From positions 21,849-85,848 of the forward strand of contig NZ_VDCQ01000041.1 of NCBI RefSeq assembly GCF_006265175.1: a stretch of DNA of 64,000 bases, in the 5' to 3' direction. A model generated the notes under the pieces. It made no database searches and was not told where the DNA came from. It was given only the letters and a program-made list of their open reading frames with translations. The DNA comes from Paenibacillus hemerocallicola. GTDB taxonomy: Bacteria; Bacillota; Bacilli; Paenibacillales; NBRC-103111. Below, piece after piece: positions 40,895 to 49,601 of this stretch. The stretch's first letter is position 1; the number at the start of each line of letters is the position of its first letter. Both the position numbers and the translations under genes were made by a program.

Positions 40895-42067
40895 TCAAGC
40901 CTTGCACATTTCGCTCACATCGATTTCCGGAACCGACCGGCCCAGTACTCGATAATAAATTTGCTCGTATTGCGCGGTAATCAAATCGTTGCAAAACGTC
41001 TTTCTCGCCCGCTCCAGACAGGCCGCGGACATCGCTTCATACAATTCCGGATTGCACAGCAGACGAATTACATAGTCCGCCATCTGCCGCGTATCGCCAA
41101 TCTGCGCCAAGTAGCCTGTCGTCCCATGGGTAATCAGCTCGGGAATTCCTCCCGCGGTCGAACCGACGGTAGGTACCCCGCAAGCCATCGCCTCCAGCGC
41201 GACCAGCCCGAAGCTCTCCTTCTCCGAAGGCAGCAGCATCACGTCGGCAAGCGAGATGACCTGAGCGACGTCGTCCTGCTTGCCGGCAAAGATGACCCGG
41301 TCCGTCAATCCCATTTCCTTGACCTTGCAAATCGTCTTGGACAGCTCGGGTCCTTCGCCGACAAACAGCAGTTTGGACGGTACTTCCTCGTTTACTTTGG
41401 CGAAAATGTCCACGACATCGCCGATCCGCTTGACCGGGCGGAAGTTGGAAATATGCAGAATCAGCTTTTCGTCGGGTCTTGCATAGTCTCTGCGCAGCAT
41501 CCCTACGTCCCGCGGATAATACACCCGTTTATCCACGAAGTTGTAGGTCAAGTCGATTTGTTTATTAATATCGAGCAGCTCGCGCGTTTCTCGGATCAAA
41601 TCTTGCGAAACCGCCGTAACCGCATCGCTTCGTTCAATAGCGAGACGAATGAGATCGCTGAGCGACTCATCGTGTCCGAGCACCGTAATATCGGTGCCGT
41701 GCAGCGTCGTAATGACCTTCAGATCGCAGCCGGTCATCTCCTTCGCCAAAAAAGCGCATACCGCATGGGGCACCGCGTAATGGACGTGCAGCAAGTCAAG
41801 CTTCTCCATCTTCGCGACCTGAGCCATTTTGCTTGCAAGCGACAAGTCGTAAGGCGGATATTTGAACACGTAGTAGTCGTTCACTTCGACTTCGTGATAA
41901 AAAATGTTTTTGTGGAATTTCCCTAAACGGAACGGAACGCTATGCGTAATGAAATGTACTTCATGCCCTTTTTCGGCCAGCAATTTCCCCAGTTCCGTGG
42001 CCACAACGCCGGAGCCGCCCAGCGAAGGGTAACACGTGATTCCGATTTTCAGACGGTCGCTGTTCAT
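40895..42067 (-). CDS. bshA: N-acetyl-alpha-D-glucosaminyl L-malate synthase
   Basis: A 390-residue GT4-type glycosyltransferase that joins UDP-GlcNAc and L-malate in bacillithiol synthesis. KIGITCYPSLGGSGVVATELGK is the N-terminal GT-B signature; LHVHYAVPHAVCAFLAK, THLHGTDITVLG-type residues (TTLHGTDITVLGHD) and SEKESFGLVALEAMACGVPTV follow, the last with the EX7E donor-binding motif. It stands in the order mgsA-bshB1-bshA-cca as in B. subtilis. Bacillithiol is the main low-molecular-weight thiol of Bacillota lacking glutathione. GGGGGAGGAG precedes the ATG. Confidence 0.94.
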   Translation of the reverse strand: MNSDRLKIGITCYPSLGGSGVVATELGKLLAEKGHEVHFITHSVPFRLGKFHKNIFYHEVEVNDYYVFKYPPYDLSLASKMAQVAKMEKLDLLHVHYAVPHAVCAFLAKEMTGCDLKVITTLHGTDITVLGHDESLSDLIRLAIERSDAVTAVSQDLIRETRELLDINKQIDLTYNFVDKRVYYPRDVGMLRRDYARPDEKLILHISNFRPVKRIGDVVDIFAKVNEEVPSKLLFVGEGPELSKTICKVKEMGLTDRVIFAGKQDDVAQVISLADVMLLPSEKESFGLVALEAMACGVPTVGSTAGGIPELITHGTTGYLAQIGDTRQMADYVIRLLCNPELYEAMSAACLERARKTFCNDLITAQYEQIYYRVLGRSVPEIDVSEMCKA

Positions 42068-42124
42068 TCGACGTTCTCCTCCCCCGTACGTTGGCTTTAT
42101 CCGTATAGTATATTCGCGCCGGTG

Positions 42125-42823
42125 TCAAAATAGGTCGACAATCATCGGCAGCTTGGAAACGAAGCCCTCCGCATAGGGCACCATCCGCTTTTGTCCGAGC
42201 AGACGGTCGCGCGCTTCCACGCGCTCCAAATAACCTTGATTGAGCGGAGTGGCGACATAGCCGGTTCCGCTGGCGGCAGGATCGAATTGGGTAGCGTAAG
42301 CCCGCAACGCGGCGGTTTTGGACGCATACGAGTCCGTCACGTTCACTAGGACGTCGGATTCATATAAATCGTTAATAAAATAAAAATACAATTGCTCGAC
42401 CTGTACCGGCTCCGATTCCGGCATGTAGCGGCGAAGCTTGGCGTTGAATACCGCTTCCTGCACGAGCTGGCTGCATGCCACATGATCCGGATGCCTGTCC
42501 TGCCAATAAGGAGCGAATACGATTCTCGGCTTGAACCTGCGGATCTCTAGCGTAATCGCATCCACATGCTCCTTGGACATATACAGCCCCCGGTCCGGCA
42601 GCCCCAGGTTGGACCTTGCGGTGAGTCCCAGCACGCGGGCCGCCTCCTCCGCCTCTTCGCGTCTTGTATCGACATTTCCGTTTGACGACATTTCCGCACG
42701 GGTCAAATCGCATATGCCGACCCGATATCCAGCGCGAGTATGCTTGGCGATCGTTCCGCCCATTCCGATCTCCGCATCGTCGGGATGCGCCCCGAATATT
42801 AATAAGTCCAATTGTTCGGACAT
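42125..42823 (-). CDS. bshB1: Bacillithiol biosynthesis deacetylase
   Basis: A 232-residue LmbE/PIG-L-family zinc deacetylase that converts GlcNAc-malate to GlcN-malate. GAHPDDAEIGMGGTIAKH holds the zinc motif (HPDD) and DRHPDHVACSQLV the second zinc histidine. The first eight residues are short of the zinc motif, as in BshB1. The ATG at 42823 or a GTG two codons upstream can serve; both lie within 5 bp of the mgsA stop, so translation is coupled. bshA follows 57 bp downstream; bshC is not in the window. Confidence 0.93.
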   Translation of the reverse strand: MSEQLDLLIFGAHPDDAEIGMGGTIAKHTRAGYRVGICDLTRAEMSSNGNVDTRREEAEEAARVLGLTARSNLGLPDRGLYMSKEHVDAITLEIRRFKPRIVFAPYWQDRHPDHVACSQLVQEAVFNAKLRRYMPESEPVQVEQLYFYFINDLYESDVLVNVTDSYASKTAALRAYATQFDPAASGTGYVATPLNQGYLERVEARDRLLGQKRMVPYAEGFVSKLPMIVDLF

Positions 42824-42825
42824 GC

Positions 42826-43242
42826 TCACATCACACCCGGCTTATATTTGTCTTTCAGCTCGCGCCAGCCGAATTCCCCCCGGTCCAATGAACGGACCAG
42901 CAGCTCGGCCGACGCTATATTGGTGGCGACCGGTATCCCTTGAACGTCGCATAAGCGCAATAGCGCGATAATGTCGGGTTCATGGGGCTGCGCCATCAAT
43001 GGATCCCGCAGGAAAATGACCAGATCCATTTCATTTTGCGCGACCATCGCGCCGATCTGCTGGTCTCCGCCGAGCGGTCCCGACATGAACCGGTGTACCT
43101 GCAGCTTGGTCGCTTCCATGATTTTCGTGCCGGTCGTTCCCGTTGCATAAAGCTTATAATGGCTGAATACTTCCTCATAAGCGATTACGAAATTGACCAT
43201 CTCTTCTTTTTTCCGGTCGTGCGCGATCAAAGCGATATTCAT
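42826..43242 (-). CDS. mgsA: Methylglyoxal synthase (second copy)
   Basis: A 138-residue methylglyoxal synthase with all family motifs ([64 protein letters not shown]). It sits between dapB and bshB1, the conserved Bacillus position, so it is probably the ancestral copy. Methylglyoxal is toxic and bacillithiol takes part in its detoxification, which may explain the linkage to bshB1-bshA. The ATG at 43242 follows GGAGGGGTACCGG; the frame's first five codons belong to that site. Confidence 0.94.
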   Translation of the reverse strand: MNIALIAHDRKKEEMVNFVIAYEEVFSHYKLYATGTTGTKIMEATKLQVHRFMSGPLGGDQQIGAMVAQNEMDLVIFLRDPLMAQPHEPDIIALLRLCDVQGIPVATNIASAELLVRSLDRGEFGWRELKDKYKPGVM

Positions 43243-43286
43243 CCGGTACCCCTCCACTATGCGCTGATGTCTTTGTCTTTGTATGC

Positions 43287-44090
43287 TCAGTCGATAAAAT
43301 GCTCGAAGCCGTATACGATGCCGCTTATTTCAAGCACTTTCTGGACGGCAATTTTCACCCCCGGCATGTACCCGGCCCGTTCGTACGAATCGTGACGTAT
43401 TTTAAGCGTTTGTCCGAAGCCTCCGAAGAGCACTTCCTGCTGGGCGAAAATACCCGGCAGACGAACGCTATGTATGCGAAACCCGTTGTAATAGCCGCCT
43501 CTGGCTCCTTCGATCGTTTCCTGCTCGTTCGGATTGCCTTGTCGGAGCTCCTGGCGGTTTTGCGCGATCAGCTCGGCGGTCTTGATCGAGGTTCCGGATG
43601 GTGCGTCCAGCTTCTGGTCGCCGTGATATTCCACGATCTCGACGTGAGGCATATATTTGGCCGCTTGAGCGGCGAATTTCATCATAAGAATGGCGCCGAT
43701 AGAAAAGTTCGGAGCGATAATGCCCCCTATGCCGTTCTCTTTGCATAGCTTGTCCAATTCCCCGATATCGTCGGGGGTAAAACCGGTTGTCCCGATTACG
43801 GGACGTACCCGGTGGCGAATCGCGATCCGGCTGTTGGCCATCACGGTGTGCGGCGTCGTAAAATCGACCAGTACGTGAGCGTCGGCCGATGCTAGAGCCG
43901 CATCCAAGTCGTTGCGTACCAGCACGCCGCAAGGTTCTTTCCCCACGAGCGTTCCCGCGTCTATTCCGTCTTGCGAACGGCTGGTGGCAGCCACAAGGCG
44001 CAGCTCCGAATCCGCCAATACCATTTTAACTACTTCCTGCCCCATTCTTCCGCTTGCTCCGGCTACGGCTACATGAATTTTTGCGTCCAT
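43287..44090 (-). CDS. dapB: 4-hydroxy-tetrahydrodipicolinate reductase
   Basis: A 267-residue NAD(P)H enzyme of the lysine/meso-diaminopimelate pathway, also supplying dipicolinate precursors for spores. [20 protein letters not shown] is the Rossmann loop, [12 protein letters not shown] follows, and [26 protein letters not shown] has the catalytic H and K region (EYHxxxKxDAPSGT). AAAGGAGATCTGAC precedes the ATG. It lies 44 bp before mgsA, as in B. subtilis. Confidence 0.95.
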   Translation of the reverse strand: MDAKIHVAVAGASGRMGQEVVKMVLADSELRLVAATSRSQDGIDAGTLVGKEPCGVLVRNDLDAALASADAHVLVDFTTPHTVMANSRIAIRHRVRPVIGTTGFTPDDIGELDKLCKENGIGGIIAPNFSIGAILMMKFAAQAAKYMPHVEIVEYHGDQKLDAPSGTSIKTAELIAQNRQELRQGNPNEQETIEGARGGYYNGFRIHSVRLPGIFAQQEVLFGGFGQTLKIRHDSYERAGYMPGVKIAVQKVLEISGIVYGFEHFID

Positions 44091-44135
44091 GTCAGATCTC
44101 CTTTAATCGATAGTAAAAGAATGGAAATGAGGCTG

Positions 44136-44648
44136 CTAGGAGCGTAAATAACGCTTCAATTTATACTTGAATTCCTCGACCAGCCGGTTCGCCTCGGCAT
44201 GCTGAGGGTCCAGCTTGACGGCATTTTTGGCCGACTGCAGGGCAAATCCGAATTCGTCTAGCTCCCCATATGCTACCGCTAGCAGCAAAAACGCCTCGAT
44301 AAGCAGCGGATCGAGCAAGATCGCCTTCTTCAGCATTTCCACCGCGAGATGCGGTTCCGTTTTTCCGTTAATTTGCTTCTCGGCGTCCTGCAGCAGCTGC
44401 TTCGCTTCCAACGCGTCGGCATGAAATTTGTAGGCGTCGTTTCCCGGTTCCAGCTTCATGGCCGATCGGGCATGCTCGATCGCTCTGGCGAGTTTATTGC
44501 TTCGGGCATACGTTACAGACAGCTTGTAGTGGTAGGCCGCGTTGTCCGGGTCCAGCCGAACCGCCCGTTCGAACCAGTCGATCGCGCGTTCGAAGTCGGA
44601 TTCCAATATAGAAGCGTAAGCTTTTTTAATTTCGAATTCGCCGTCCAT
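44136..44648 (-). CDS. Tetratricopeptide-repeat protein
   Basis: A 170-residue soluble protein composed largely of TPRs: AYASILESDFERAIDWFERAVRLDPDN, AAYHYKLSVTYARSNKLARAIEHARSAMKLEPGN, AVEMLKKAILLDPLLIEAFLLLAVAYGELDEFGFALQSAKNAVKLDPQH. It ends in a basic tail (EEFKYKLKRYLRS). The ATG at 44648 has AGAGGAGG upstream; earlier in-frame codons lack a site. It lies between the MazG-like gene and dapB, an insertion relative to B. subtilis. B. subtilis ypiA, which is also a TPR protein but sits upstream of qcrA, is missing here; a relocated counterpart is possible but unproven. Confidence 0.72.
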   Translation of the reverse strand: MDGEFEIKKAYASILESDFERAIDWFERAVRLDPDNAAYHYKLSVTYARSNKLARAIEHARSAMKLEPGNDAYKFHADALEAKQLLQDAEKQINGKTEPHLAVEMLKKAILLDPLLIEAFLLLAVAYGELDEFGFALQSAKNAVKLDPQHAEANRLVEEFKYKLKRYLRS

Positions 44649-44756
44649 CTCGTACCTCCTCTGCCGGGAAATCAAGTCCATCCGGACTTCGCTCCCTTGC
44701 ATACGAGCAACGCGGGGGCATTCGCCTCGCGTTCCGATTGGTACAGCATATGACGG

Positions 44757-45095
44757 CTATTGTTCGATGGTGTCCTTTTTCGTCCAGCGTTCGGCGTCGC
44801 GGGTTTGAAATTTATGCATGACGGCGTCATGCGCCTTCGTCAAATCGATGCCCAGCGAATTGGCAAAGCAGACGGTTATAAATAAAATATCGCCGAGCTC
44901 CAGCTCGATCGAATTGTCGGCTTCATCCGGTTTTTTCGGCTTCGGTCCGTACTGGTGATTCACTTCGCGGGCCAGTTCCCCGACTTCCTCGGACATCCGG
45001 GCCAGCATGGCAAGCGGGCTGAAATAGCCTTCTTTGAATTGTGAAATGTATGCATCGACTTCGCGTTGTATGTCCGTTAGCGTTTTATCCGGCAT
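44757..45095 (-). CDS. ypjD: MazG-like nucleotide pyrophosphohydrolase (YpjD type)
   Basis: A 112-residue all-alpha NTP pyrophosphohydrolase. ARMSEEVGELAREVNHQYG and NSIELELGDILFITVCFANSLGIDL contain the EExxE and ExxD metal-binding motifs of the MazG superfamily, which hydrolyse nucleoside triphosphates to monophosphates to clean the pool. It is a single-domain, dimeric-type member and its place upstream of dapB matches B. subtilis ypjD. The ATG at 45095 follows GGGAGGGGAGCGAGA. Confidence 0.88.
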   Translation of the reverse strand: MPDKTLTDIQREVDAYISQFKEGYFSPLAMLARMSEEVGELAREVNHQYGPKPKKPDEADNSIELELGDILFITVCFANSLGIDLTKAHDAVMHKFQTRDAERWTKKDTIEQ

Positions 45096-45263
45096 TCTCG
45101 CTCCCCTCCCATCACTTTCGGTTGTCGGTTCTATTCTACATGTTAACGCAAAAGGGAGGATGAAAACAAATCTTTTTTCGTTCCGCGCCGGCAATCCCGG
45201 GGTCCTATTCGGGGCATACTATCGGATGCGATCTTACAATCGGTATAGCCGGGAGGAACCATC

Positions 45264-46130
45264 ATGGAAAAACGGATGCTCGGGACGCTCCGATCTTGGC
45301 TGCCTATCGCTTTCGGAACAGCCATATACGCTTTCGGCCTCCATTATTTCGTCATCCCGAATGAACTTATGGAGGGTGGAGTAACCGGTATTTCATTGCT
45401 TCTGAAATATGCGTTGGGGTTCCCGGTGTCGTTGACGACGCTGGTGCTCAACATCCCGCTGTTCATTCTGGGCTGGAAGAAAATCGGCAAATCCGCAATG
45501 ATCAATACGGTTCTCGGTGCAGTAGCGCTCTCTCTTTTTTTGCGGCTGATGGAAATCGCGATCGCACGCTCTTGGATCGTTCCGTTTCATTCGCAAACGG
45601 ATTTTTTTCTTGCTACTCTGTATGCGGGCGTTACGATCGGCATCGGACTCGGCATCGTATTCCGTTTCGGAGGCACGACCGGCGGTACCGACATCATCGC
45701 GAGCTTGTTGTCCAAGACGAACGGCTGGAGCATCGGTCAAGTCATATTGGCCGTCGACGTGCTCGTGATCGGAACATCCCTGCTCTACATTCCGAAAGAA
45801 AAAGTACTGTATACGCTCGTTGCCGTCTTCGTCGCTTCCCGGATGATCGATTTCATAACGGAAGGCGCCTATTCCGCCAAAGCGTTTACGATCATGTCCG
45901 ACAAGGGCGAACAGCTGGCCCAGACGATTACTCGCGAAATGGACCGTGGCGTTACTCTCTTTGCCGCCAAGGGCGCTTATTCCAATACCGACAAAATTGT
46001 CGTATACAGCGTCGTCGCCCGCCAAGAAACGCGGAAGCTGAAATCGATCGTGAAGGAAATCGATCCCCACGCTTTCATCATCATTTCCGACGTGCATGAC
46101 GTTCTGGGCGAGGGCTTCAAAGGCCGTTGA
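45264..46130 (+). CDS. ypjC: YitT-family membrane protein with DUF2179 domain (YpjC-like)
   Basis: A 288-residue protein with five to six membrane helices (about residues 10-30, 48-72, 78-100, 107-130, 148-170) carrying the family block FGGTTGGTDIIASLLSKTNGWSIGQV, then a cytoplasmic DUF2179 domain from about 215 (AKAFTIMSDKGEQLAQTI..., KGAYSNTDKIVVYSVVARQE). Function is unknown; family members influence spore or membrane properties. It stands where B. subtilis has ypjC but on the opposite strand from its neighbours, so the block was inverted or the gene replaced. GGGAGGAACC precedes the ATG. Confidence 0.85.
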   Translation: MEKRMLGTLRSWLPIAFGTAIYAFGLHYFVIPNELMEGGVTGISLLLKYALGFPVSLTTLVLNIPLFILGWKKIGKSAMINTVLGAVALSLFLRLMEIAIARSWIVPFHSQTDFFLATLYAGVTIGIGLGIVFRFGGTTGGTDIIASLLSKTNGWSIGQVILAVDVLVIGTSLLYIPKEKVLYTLVAVFVASRMIDFITEGAYSAKAFTIMSDKGEQLAQTITREMDRGVTLFAAKGAYSNTDKIVVYSVVARQETRKLKSIVKEIDPHAFIIISDVHDVLGEGFKGR

Positions 46131-46163
46131 ACGATTACATACCTATTACCCAAAAAAACAGGC

Positions 46164-46199
46164 ACGGAGGGTGATTAACCCTTCATGCCTGTCAAAAAG
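46164..46199 (-). terminator. Intrinsic terminator of leftward transcripts after ypjB
   Basis: ACAGGCA...TGCCTGT with an inner AGGGT/ACCCT stem forms a long hairpin; on the minus strand it is followed by seven T. It lies about 220 bp past ypjB, beyond the palindromic element. Confidence 0.7.
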
Positions 46200-46205
46200 A
46201 AATAT

Positions 46206-46393
46206 GAATAAGTCAGAAGGGAGGCTTGAATCGCCAAAAGGAGCTGGAGGCATGCGGCGAAGAGCGGAGCGTCTGACTTTAAAGTTGCGTTGTAACCACT
46301 ATATCACAATCAAGCAACGCAACTTTAACGGAAGCGCAGCGCATGCTTCCTGCTCCTTGCCCCATCCGGCTTCCTCCCTTAATGGACTTATTC
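46206..46393. repeat. 188-bp imperfect palindromic element
   Basis: The outer tips GAATAAGTC (46206-46214) and GACTTATTC (46385-46393) are exact inverted copies. Inside, the arms continue to match (AAGGGAGG/CCTCCCTT, AAGGAGC/GCTCCTT, GCATGC/GCATGC) and the core has perfect 14-bp arms, TTAAAGTTGCGTTG (46279-46292) and its complement (46314-46327), around a 21-base loop. There is no gene. It could be a MITE or a transcribed long hairpin; it differs from the element at 9669-9941. Confidence 0.65.
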
Positions 46394-46419
46394 CTATTTT
46401 CACCGGCGTGCAAGAAGGA

Positions 46420-47286
46420 TCACCACCCGCCGCGCCGATTGCCGCCCCCGAACGAATTGCGCTCGAAATCAAATATACGCCAAGCCGCAAACGCCAGCAC
46501 CGCTACAATGATCGAGCCGAACGTAAAAATCCACCTAATCGGAACCGGTCGTTCGACCATCGGCACATAAGCCGCTTTGTCCCGCCGGTCGAACAGCTCG
46601 TCCAACGATTGCTGCAAATGCGCCAGTCCGCCGCCGATTTGCTTGAGATCGGCTTCAGGCTGCGACAACTGATTGCGTAAAAACGCGAATAACGAATCGA
46701 GCTTCTCCGCTTGAGCGGAAGGACGGCTGATCAAAATCGATGGCCGGATCGTGCTATAGCGCAATTGCAGCTGCTCGAGCCCGGCAACCGCATCCCGCTG
46801 GTTCCTCCTCTGGACCGCTTGCTCCAGCTGATAAGCCGATTCCTTCATCCCTTTATAATATTGCAGCCACATCGGCTGATTGGCGTGCGTTAGCGCATCG
46901 GTGGCCAAGCGGATTTTGGCCGCGGCGGCTTGTCCGGCCTCCTGCGAATATTGAACCGATTGGAATACCCGCTTCGCCTGAACGATCGATTCCGACAAAG
47001 CGCTCACCCCTTCTACCGAGGTAATGCCCTCGAACCGGATTCCCGTCAATTTGGCGCCGACTTCATTAAGCTTGTCCCGCGCTTTATCCATATTTCCATC
47101 CATCACATAACGGTACATCTCGTCTGCCGCAGCATTCAGCTGCTCCACCTGCTTCAACTGCTCCGATGAAGCCGTATTGTCGTTCGCTCCAGCCGGTTCT
47201 CCTTGCCCGCACCCCGCAAGTATAGCCATGACGAGGAGCAACACGCAGCATGCCGACCTCCACCGTTTTTTCCCAAAAACAAACAT
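46420..47286 (-). CDS. ypjB: YpjB-like sporulation lipoprotein
   Basis: A 288-residue protein with a lipoprotein signal peptide (basic MFVFGKKRWRS, hydrophobic core, lipobox LAGC at about 23-26), a long helical extracytoplasmic region (LKQVEQLNAAADEMYRYVMDGN..., VEGVSALSESIVQAKRVFQ) and a C-terminal membrane helix (about 250-270, WIFTFGSIIVAVLAFAAW) ending in a glycine/arginine tail. This arrangement and the position after ypjA match the YpjB sporulation family. The molecular role is unknown. It follows ypjA by 19 bp. Confidence 0.78.
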   Translation of the reverse strand: MFVFGKKRWRSACCVLLLVMAILAGCGQGEPAGANDNTASSEQLKQVEQLNAAADEMYRYVMDGNMDKARDKLNEVGAKLTGIRFEGITSVEGVSALSESIVQAKRVFQSVQYSQEAGQAAAAKIRLATDALTHANQPMWLQYYKGMKESAYQLEQAVQRRNQRDAVAGLEQLQLRYSTIRPSILISRPSAQAEKLDSLFAFLRNQLSQPEADLKQIGGGLAHLQQSLDELFDRRDKAAYVPMVERPVPIRWIFTFGSIIVAVLAFAAWRIFDFERNSFGGGNRRGGW

Positions 47287-47305
47287 CGGACATCCCCCCT
47301 CGACT

Positions 47306-47944
47306 TCATCTTATGGGGGGATGTCCGATTTTAGACCAGCGGATCACAAGCGCAACGATCGCCGTGCTTACTACTGTCATTGTCCACGTAAACAGCTCGA
47401 TGGCGCCAAGATCGTCGAGTAAAATGTCTCTCAGCCACGGGTATATGTACGCATGGTAATCCAGCCAATCGTTCAGGAAAAGCAGGAGCAGCGCAAATAG
47501 CAAATGTGCGGCCCTCACCCGGAAATACCCGATAAACAGGAGGGCCTCGACCGCCATTCCGAGATGGGAGCCGATTAGCATCCATTCTTCCCATACGAGC
47601 GGTTCGCCTTGGTAGGCGACAGCCGCATTCATCGCAACGGCCCACACCCCGTATTTGACCGAAGATACCGCACCCAGCGCGGCGATGAAACCGGCTCCGA
47701 ACGAATGCAACGTCTTCGGTGCGAATAAGATGAGCCCGAGCGATACGGTGAACCATAGGCTCGCTGTCGGACTATCCGGCACGAACAGCACAAGCCAAGC
47801 GGGCATACGGTCTACCGTATAGACGATTTGCTGCCAATACCAGACGTAACCGTATACGGTACCAAGCACATTTACGGCAAACAAGGCGAGCAGAAATGCC
47901 CGGTTTTGCAAAAAAACGCGATTCAACCAGTACAAGAGCGGCAA
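47306..47944 (-). CDS. ypjA: DUF1405 membrane protein (YpjA-like)
   Basis: A 212-residue protein with about six membrane helices. Residues FAVNVLGTVYGYVWYWQQI, LVLFVPDSPTASLWFT and LNDWLDYHAYIYPWL match the DUF1405 family typified by B. subtilis YpjA, encoded just after qcrC there too. The start is the TTG at 47944 with AAAGGAGGAACGGGA directly upstream; the frame's earlier part runs through the qcr terminator. Function is unknown. Confidence 0.85.
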   Translation of the reverse strand: MPLLYWLNRVFLQNRAFLLALFAVNVLGTVYGYVWYWQQIVYTVDRMPAWLVLFVPDSPTASLWFTVSLGLILFAPKTLHSFGAGFIAALGAVSSVKYGVWAVAMNAAVAYQGEPLVWEEWMLIGSHLGMAVEALLFIGYFRVRAAHLLFALLLLFLNDWLDYHAYIYPWLRDILLDDLGAIELFTWTMTVVSTAIVALVIRWSKIGHPPIR

Positions 47945-47961
47945 TCCCGTTCCTCCTTTAA

Positions 47962-47996
47962 ATGAAAGGCCTGACCGTCGTATACGGTCAGGCCTT
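47962..47996 (-). terminator. Hairpin terminator after qcrC
   Basis: AAGGCCTGACCGT and ACGGTCAGGCCTT form a nearly perfect 13-bp stem between qcrC and ypjA, followed by TCATTT on the minus strand. The short U-run suggests partial termination with some read-through into ypjA. Confidence 0.7.
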
Positions 47997-48008
47997 ATCG
48001 TCATTGCA

Positions 48009-48893
48009 CTATTGTTTCTTTTGTTTGGCGAGCCAGTCGGCGAGTACGTCGATATCGGCGGCTGTCAAGCCTTTTTTGATATTGTCGTCGTATTGCTTGC
48101 TCATGCCTGGAGCTTTTCCTTCTTTGATGATCGTCATAATCTCATCCTTGGAATGCTTGTCGCCGATTCCGCGAAGAGCCGGCATTCCGCTGACGCCTTT
48201 CAAATCTTTCGCATGGCAGTTGATGCAAGTGGCCTTTTGGTAAATTTCATAGCCCTTGTCGTCCTGTGCCACGATTTGAGCGGCTGCCGCCGGTTTGGAC
48301 GAAGATCCGCCGCCACCGCCGGCCTTTTTCGCTTCTTCCATCTCGTGCTCGCGCTTGATATGCTCCGGAATGATGTTTTTGTCCGTAAGTTCCTTTTGAT
48401 AGTGCATCCAAGATACGACTGTCAAGTGAATGCAAGCGATCAGCGTAACGAACATAAAGGCGGACGCGAGCGGACGCTTATAGAACCGTCTTTCTTTTCC
48501 CGTGTCGAGAAAAGGGGCGAGCAACAATCCGCCGAACATAATGCCGGGAATGATGATCGATCCGATAAAGATTTTCAACGTGTCGCCCGAAACGTACGGA
48601 TATTTCAGAAATTGATACAAGAACAAGAAGTACCAGTCCGGCATCGGAATGAAAGTGGTGTTGGTCGGATCTGCCGGATAACCGAGCGGAGCAGCCTCCT
48701 GCATAACGAGCACCAGCACGCCTACAAGCGCTACGCAACCTACCATCCATTCCTTCAGCAGGAAGTTCGGTATGAACACTTCCGATTTGCCGGGGTAAGC
48801 CGAATAATCGGGGGGAACCATCGGACCGCTTTTACGTACGCGGGAATCTCCGACGTAGACCACTTTTTCGTTTGATTTATGACCGTGTGCCAC
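48009..48893 (-). CDS. qcrC: Menaquinol:cytochrome c reductase cytochrome b/c subunit
   Basis: A 294-residue fusion of a subunit IV-like membrane part (helices near 50-70, 105-125, 145-165, with the quinol-site PDWYF at 85-89) and a C-terminal c-type cytochrome domain. CINCH (223-227) binds heme covalently on the outer face and APGMS offers the axial methionine. A glycine/serine/alanine linker joins them. This is the typical Bacillus qcrC design. With QcrA and QcrB it oxidises menaquinol and reduces cytochrome c. Confidence 0.95.
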   Translation of the reverse strand: MAHGHKSNEKVVYVGDSRVRKSGPMVPPDYSAYPGKSEVFIPNFLLKEWMVGCVALVGVLVLVMQEAAPLGYPADPTNTTFIPMPDWYFLFLYQFLKYPYVSGDTLKIFIGSIIIPGIMFGGLLLAPFLDTGKERRFYKRPLASAFMFVTLIACIHLTVVSWMHYQKELTDKNIIPEHIKREHEMEEAKKAGGGGGSSSKPAAAAQIVAQDDKGYEIYQKATCINCHAKDLKGVSGMPALRGIGDKHSKDEIMTIIKEGKAPGMSKQYDDNIKKGLTAADIDVLADWLAKQKKQ

Positions 48894-48912
48894 GCATTTG
48901 TCCTCCCTTCGT

Positions 48913-49584
48913 TTATAGCGGTCCGGAAATGCCCTGCTTGCGGATCATGAAGAAGTGACCGGCGAGCAGCGCAAGGAGAACTCCCGGCAAGAAGAATACG
49001 TGCAGCGCGAAGAAACGGGTCAACGTTTGGGCGCCGACGATCTCGCCGCCTTGCAGGAACAATCCAATGTATTCTCCGATCACCGGAACGGATGTTGCGA
49101 TACCGATACCGACCTTCGTCGCGAAATATGCTTTGTTATCCCATGGCAGCAAGTAGCCGGTAAACCCGAGACCAAGCATAACGAAGAAAATCAGCATCCC
49201 TACTACCCAGTTCATTTCGCGCGGCGCTTTATAAGAACCTGTGAAGAACACCCGAAGGGTATGTAGGAACATCATAACGATTACCAAGCTCGCGCCCCAG
49301 TGGTGCATACCGCGAACGATTACGCCGAAGGCGACTTTATTCTGCAAGTAATCGACACTCGTATAAGCATTGATAATGTCGGGAACATAGTACATCGTCA
49401 AAAACATACCCGACAAAATTTGGATGACTACCAGGAAAAAGGTCAGTCCGCCGAAGCAGTACACGAACGCGGAAAAGTGATGCGCCGGGTTGACGTGCTC
49501 CGGAACTTCGTGATCCGCAACGTCTCTCCATAAAGGGGTTATATCAAGACGCTCGTCAATCCAGTTATACATGCTTTTGAACAT
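48913..49584 (-). CDS. qcrB: Menaquinol:cytochrome c reductase cytochrome b subunit
   Basis: A 223-residue cytochrome b6-type protein with four membrane helices. HHFSAFVYCFGGLTFFLVVIQ and RGMHHWGASLVIVMMFLHTLR carry heme-ligating histidines, with GFTGYLLPWDNKAYFATKVGI at the quinol oxidation site and FFALHVFFLPGVLLALLAGHF holding the second ligand pair. It is the short, b6 form that pairs with a separate subunit IV, here fused into QcrC. It follows qcrA by 17 bp. Confidence 0.95.
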   Translation of the reverse strand: MFKSMYNWIDERLDITPLWRDVADHEVPEHVNPAHHFSAFVYCFGGLTFFLVVIQILSGMFLTMYYVPDIINAYTSVDYLQNKVAFGVIVRGMHHWGASLVIVMMFLHTLRVFFTGSYKAPREMNWVVGMLIFFVMLGLGFTGYLLPWDNKAYFATKVGIGIATSVPVIGEYIGLFLQGGEIVGAQTLTRFFALHVFFLPGVLLALLAGHFFMIRKQGISGPL

Positions 49585-49601
49585 TTGATCGTAACGCCTC
49601 C

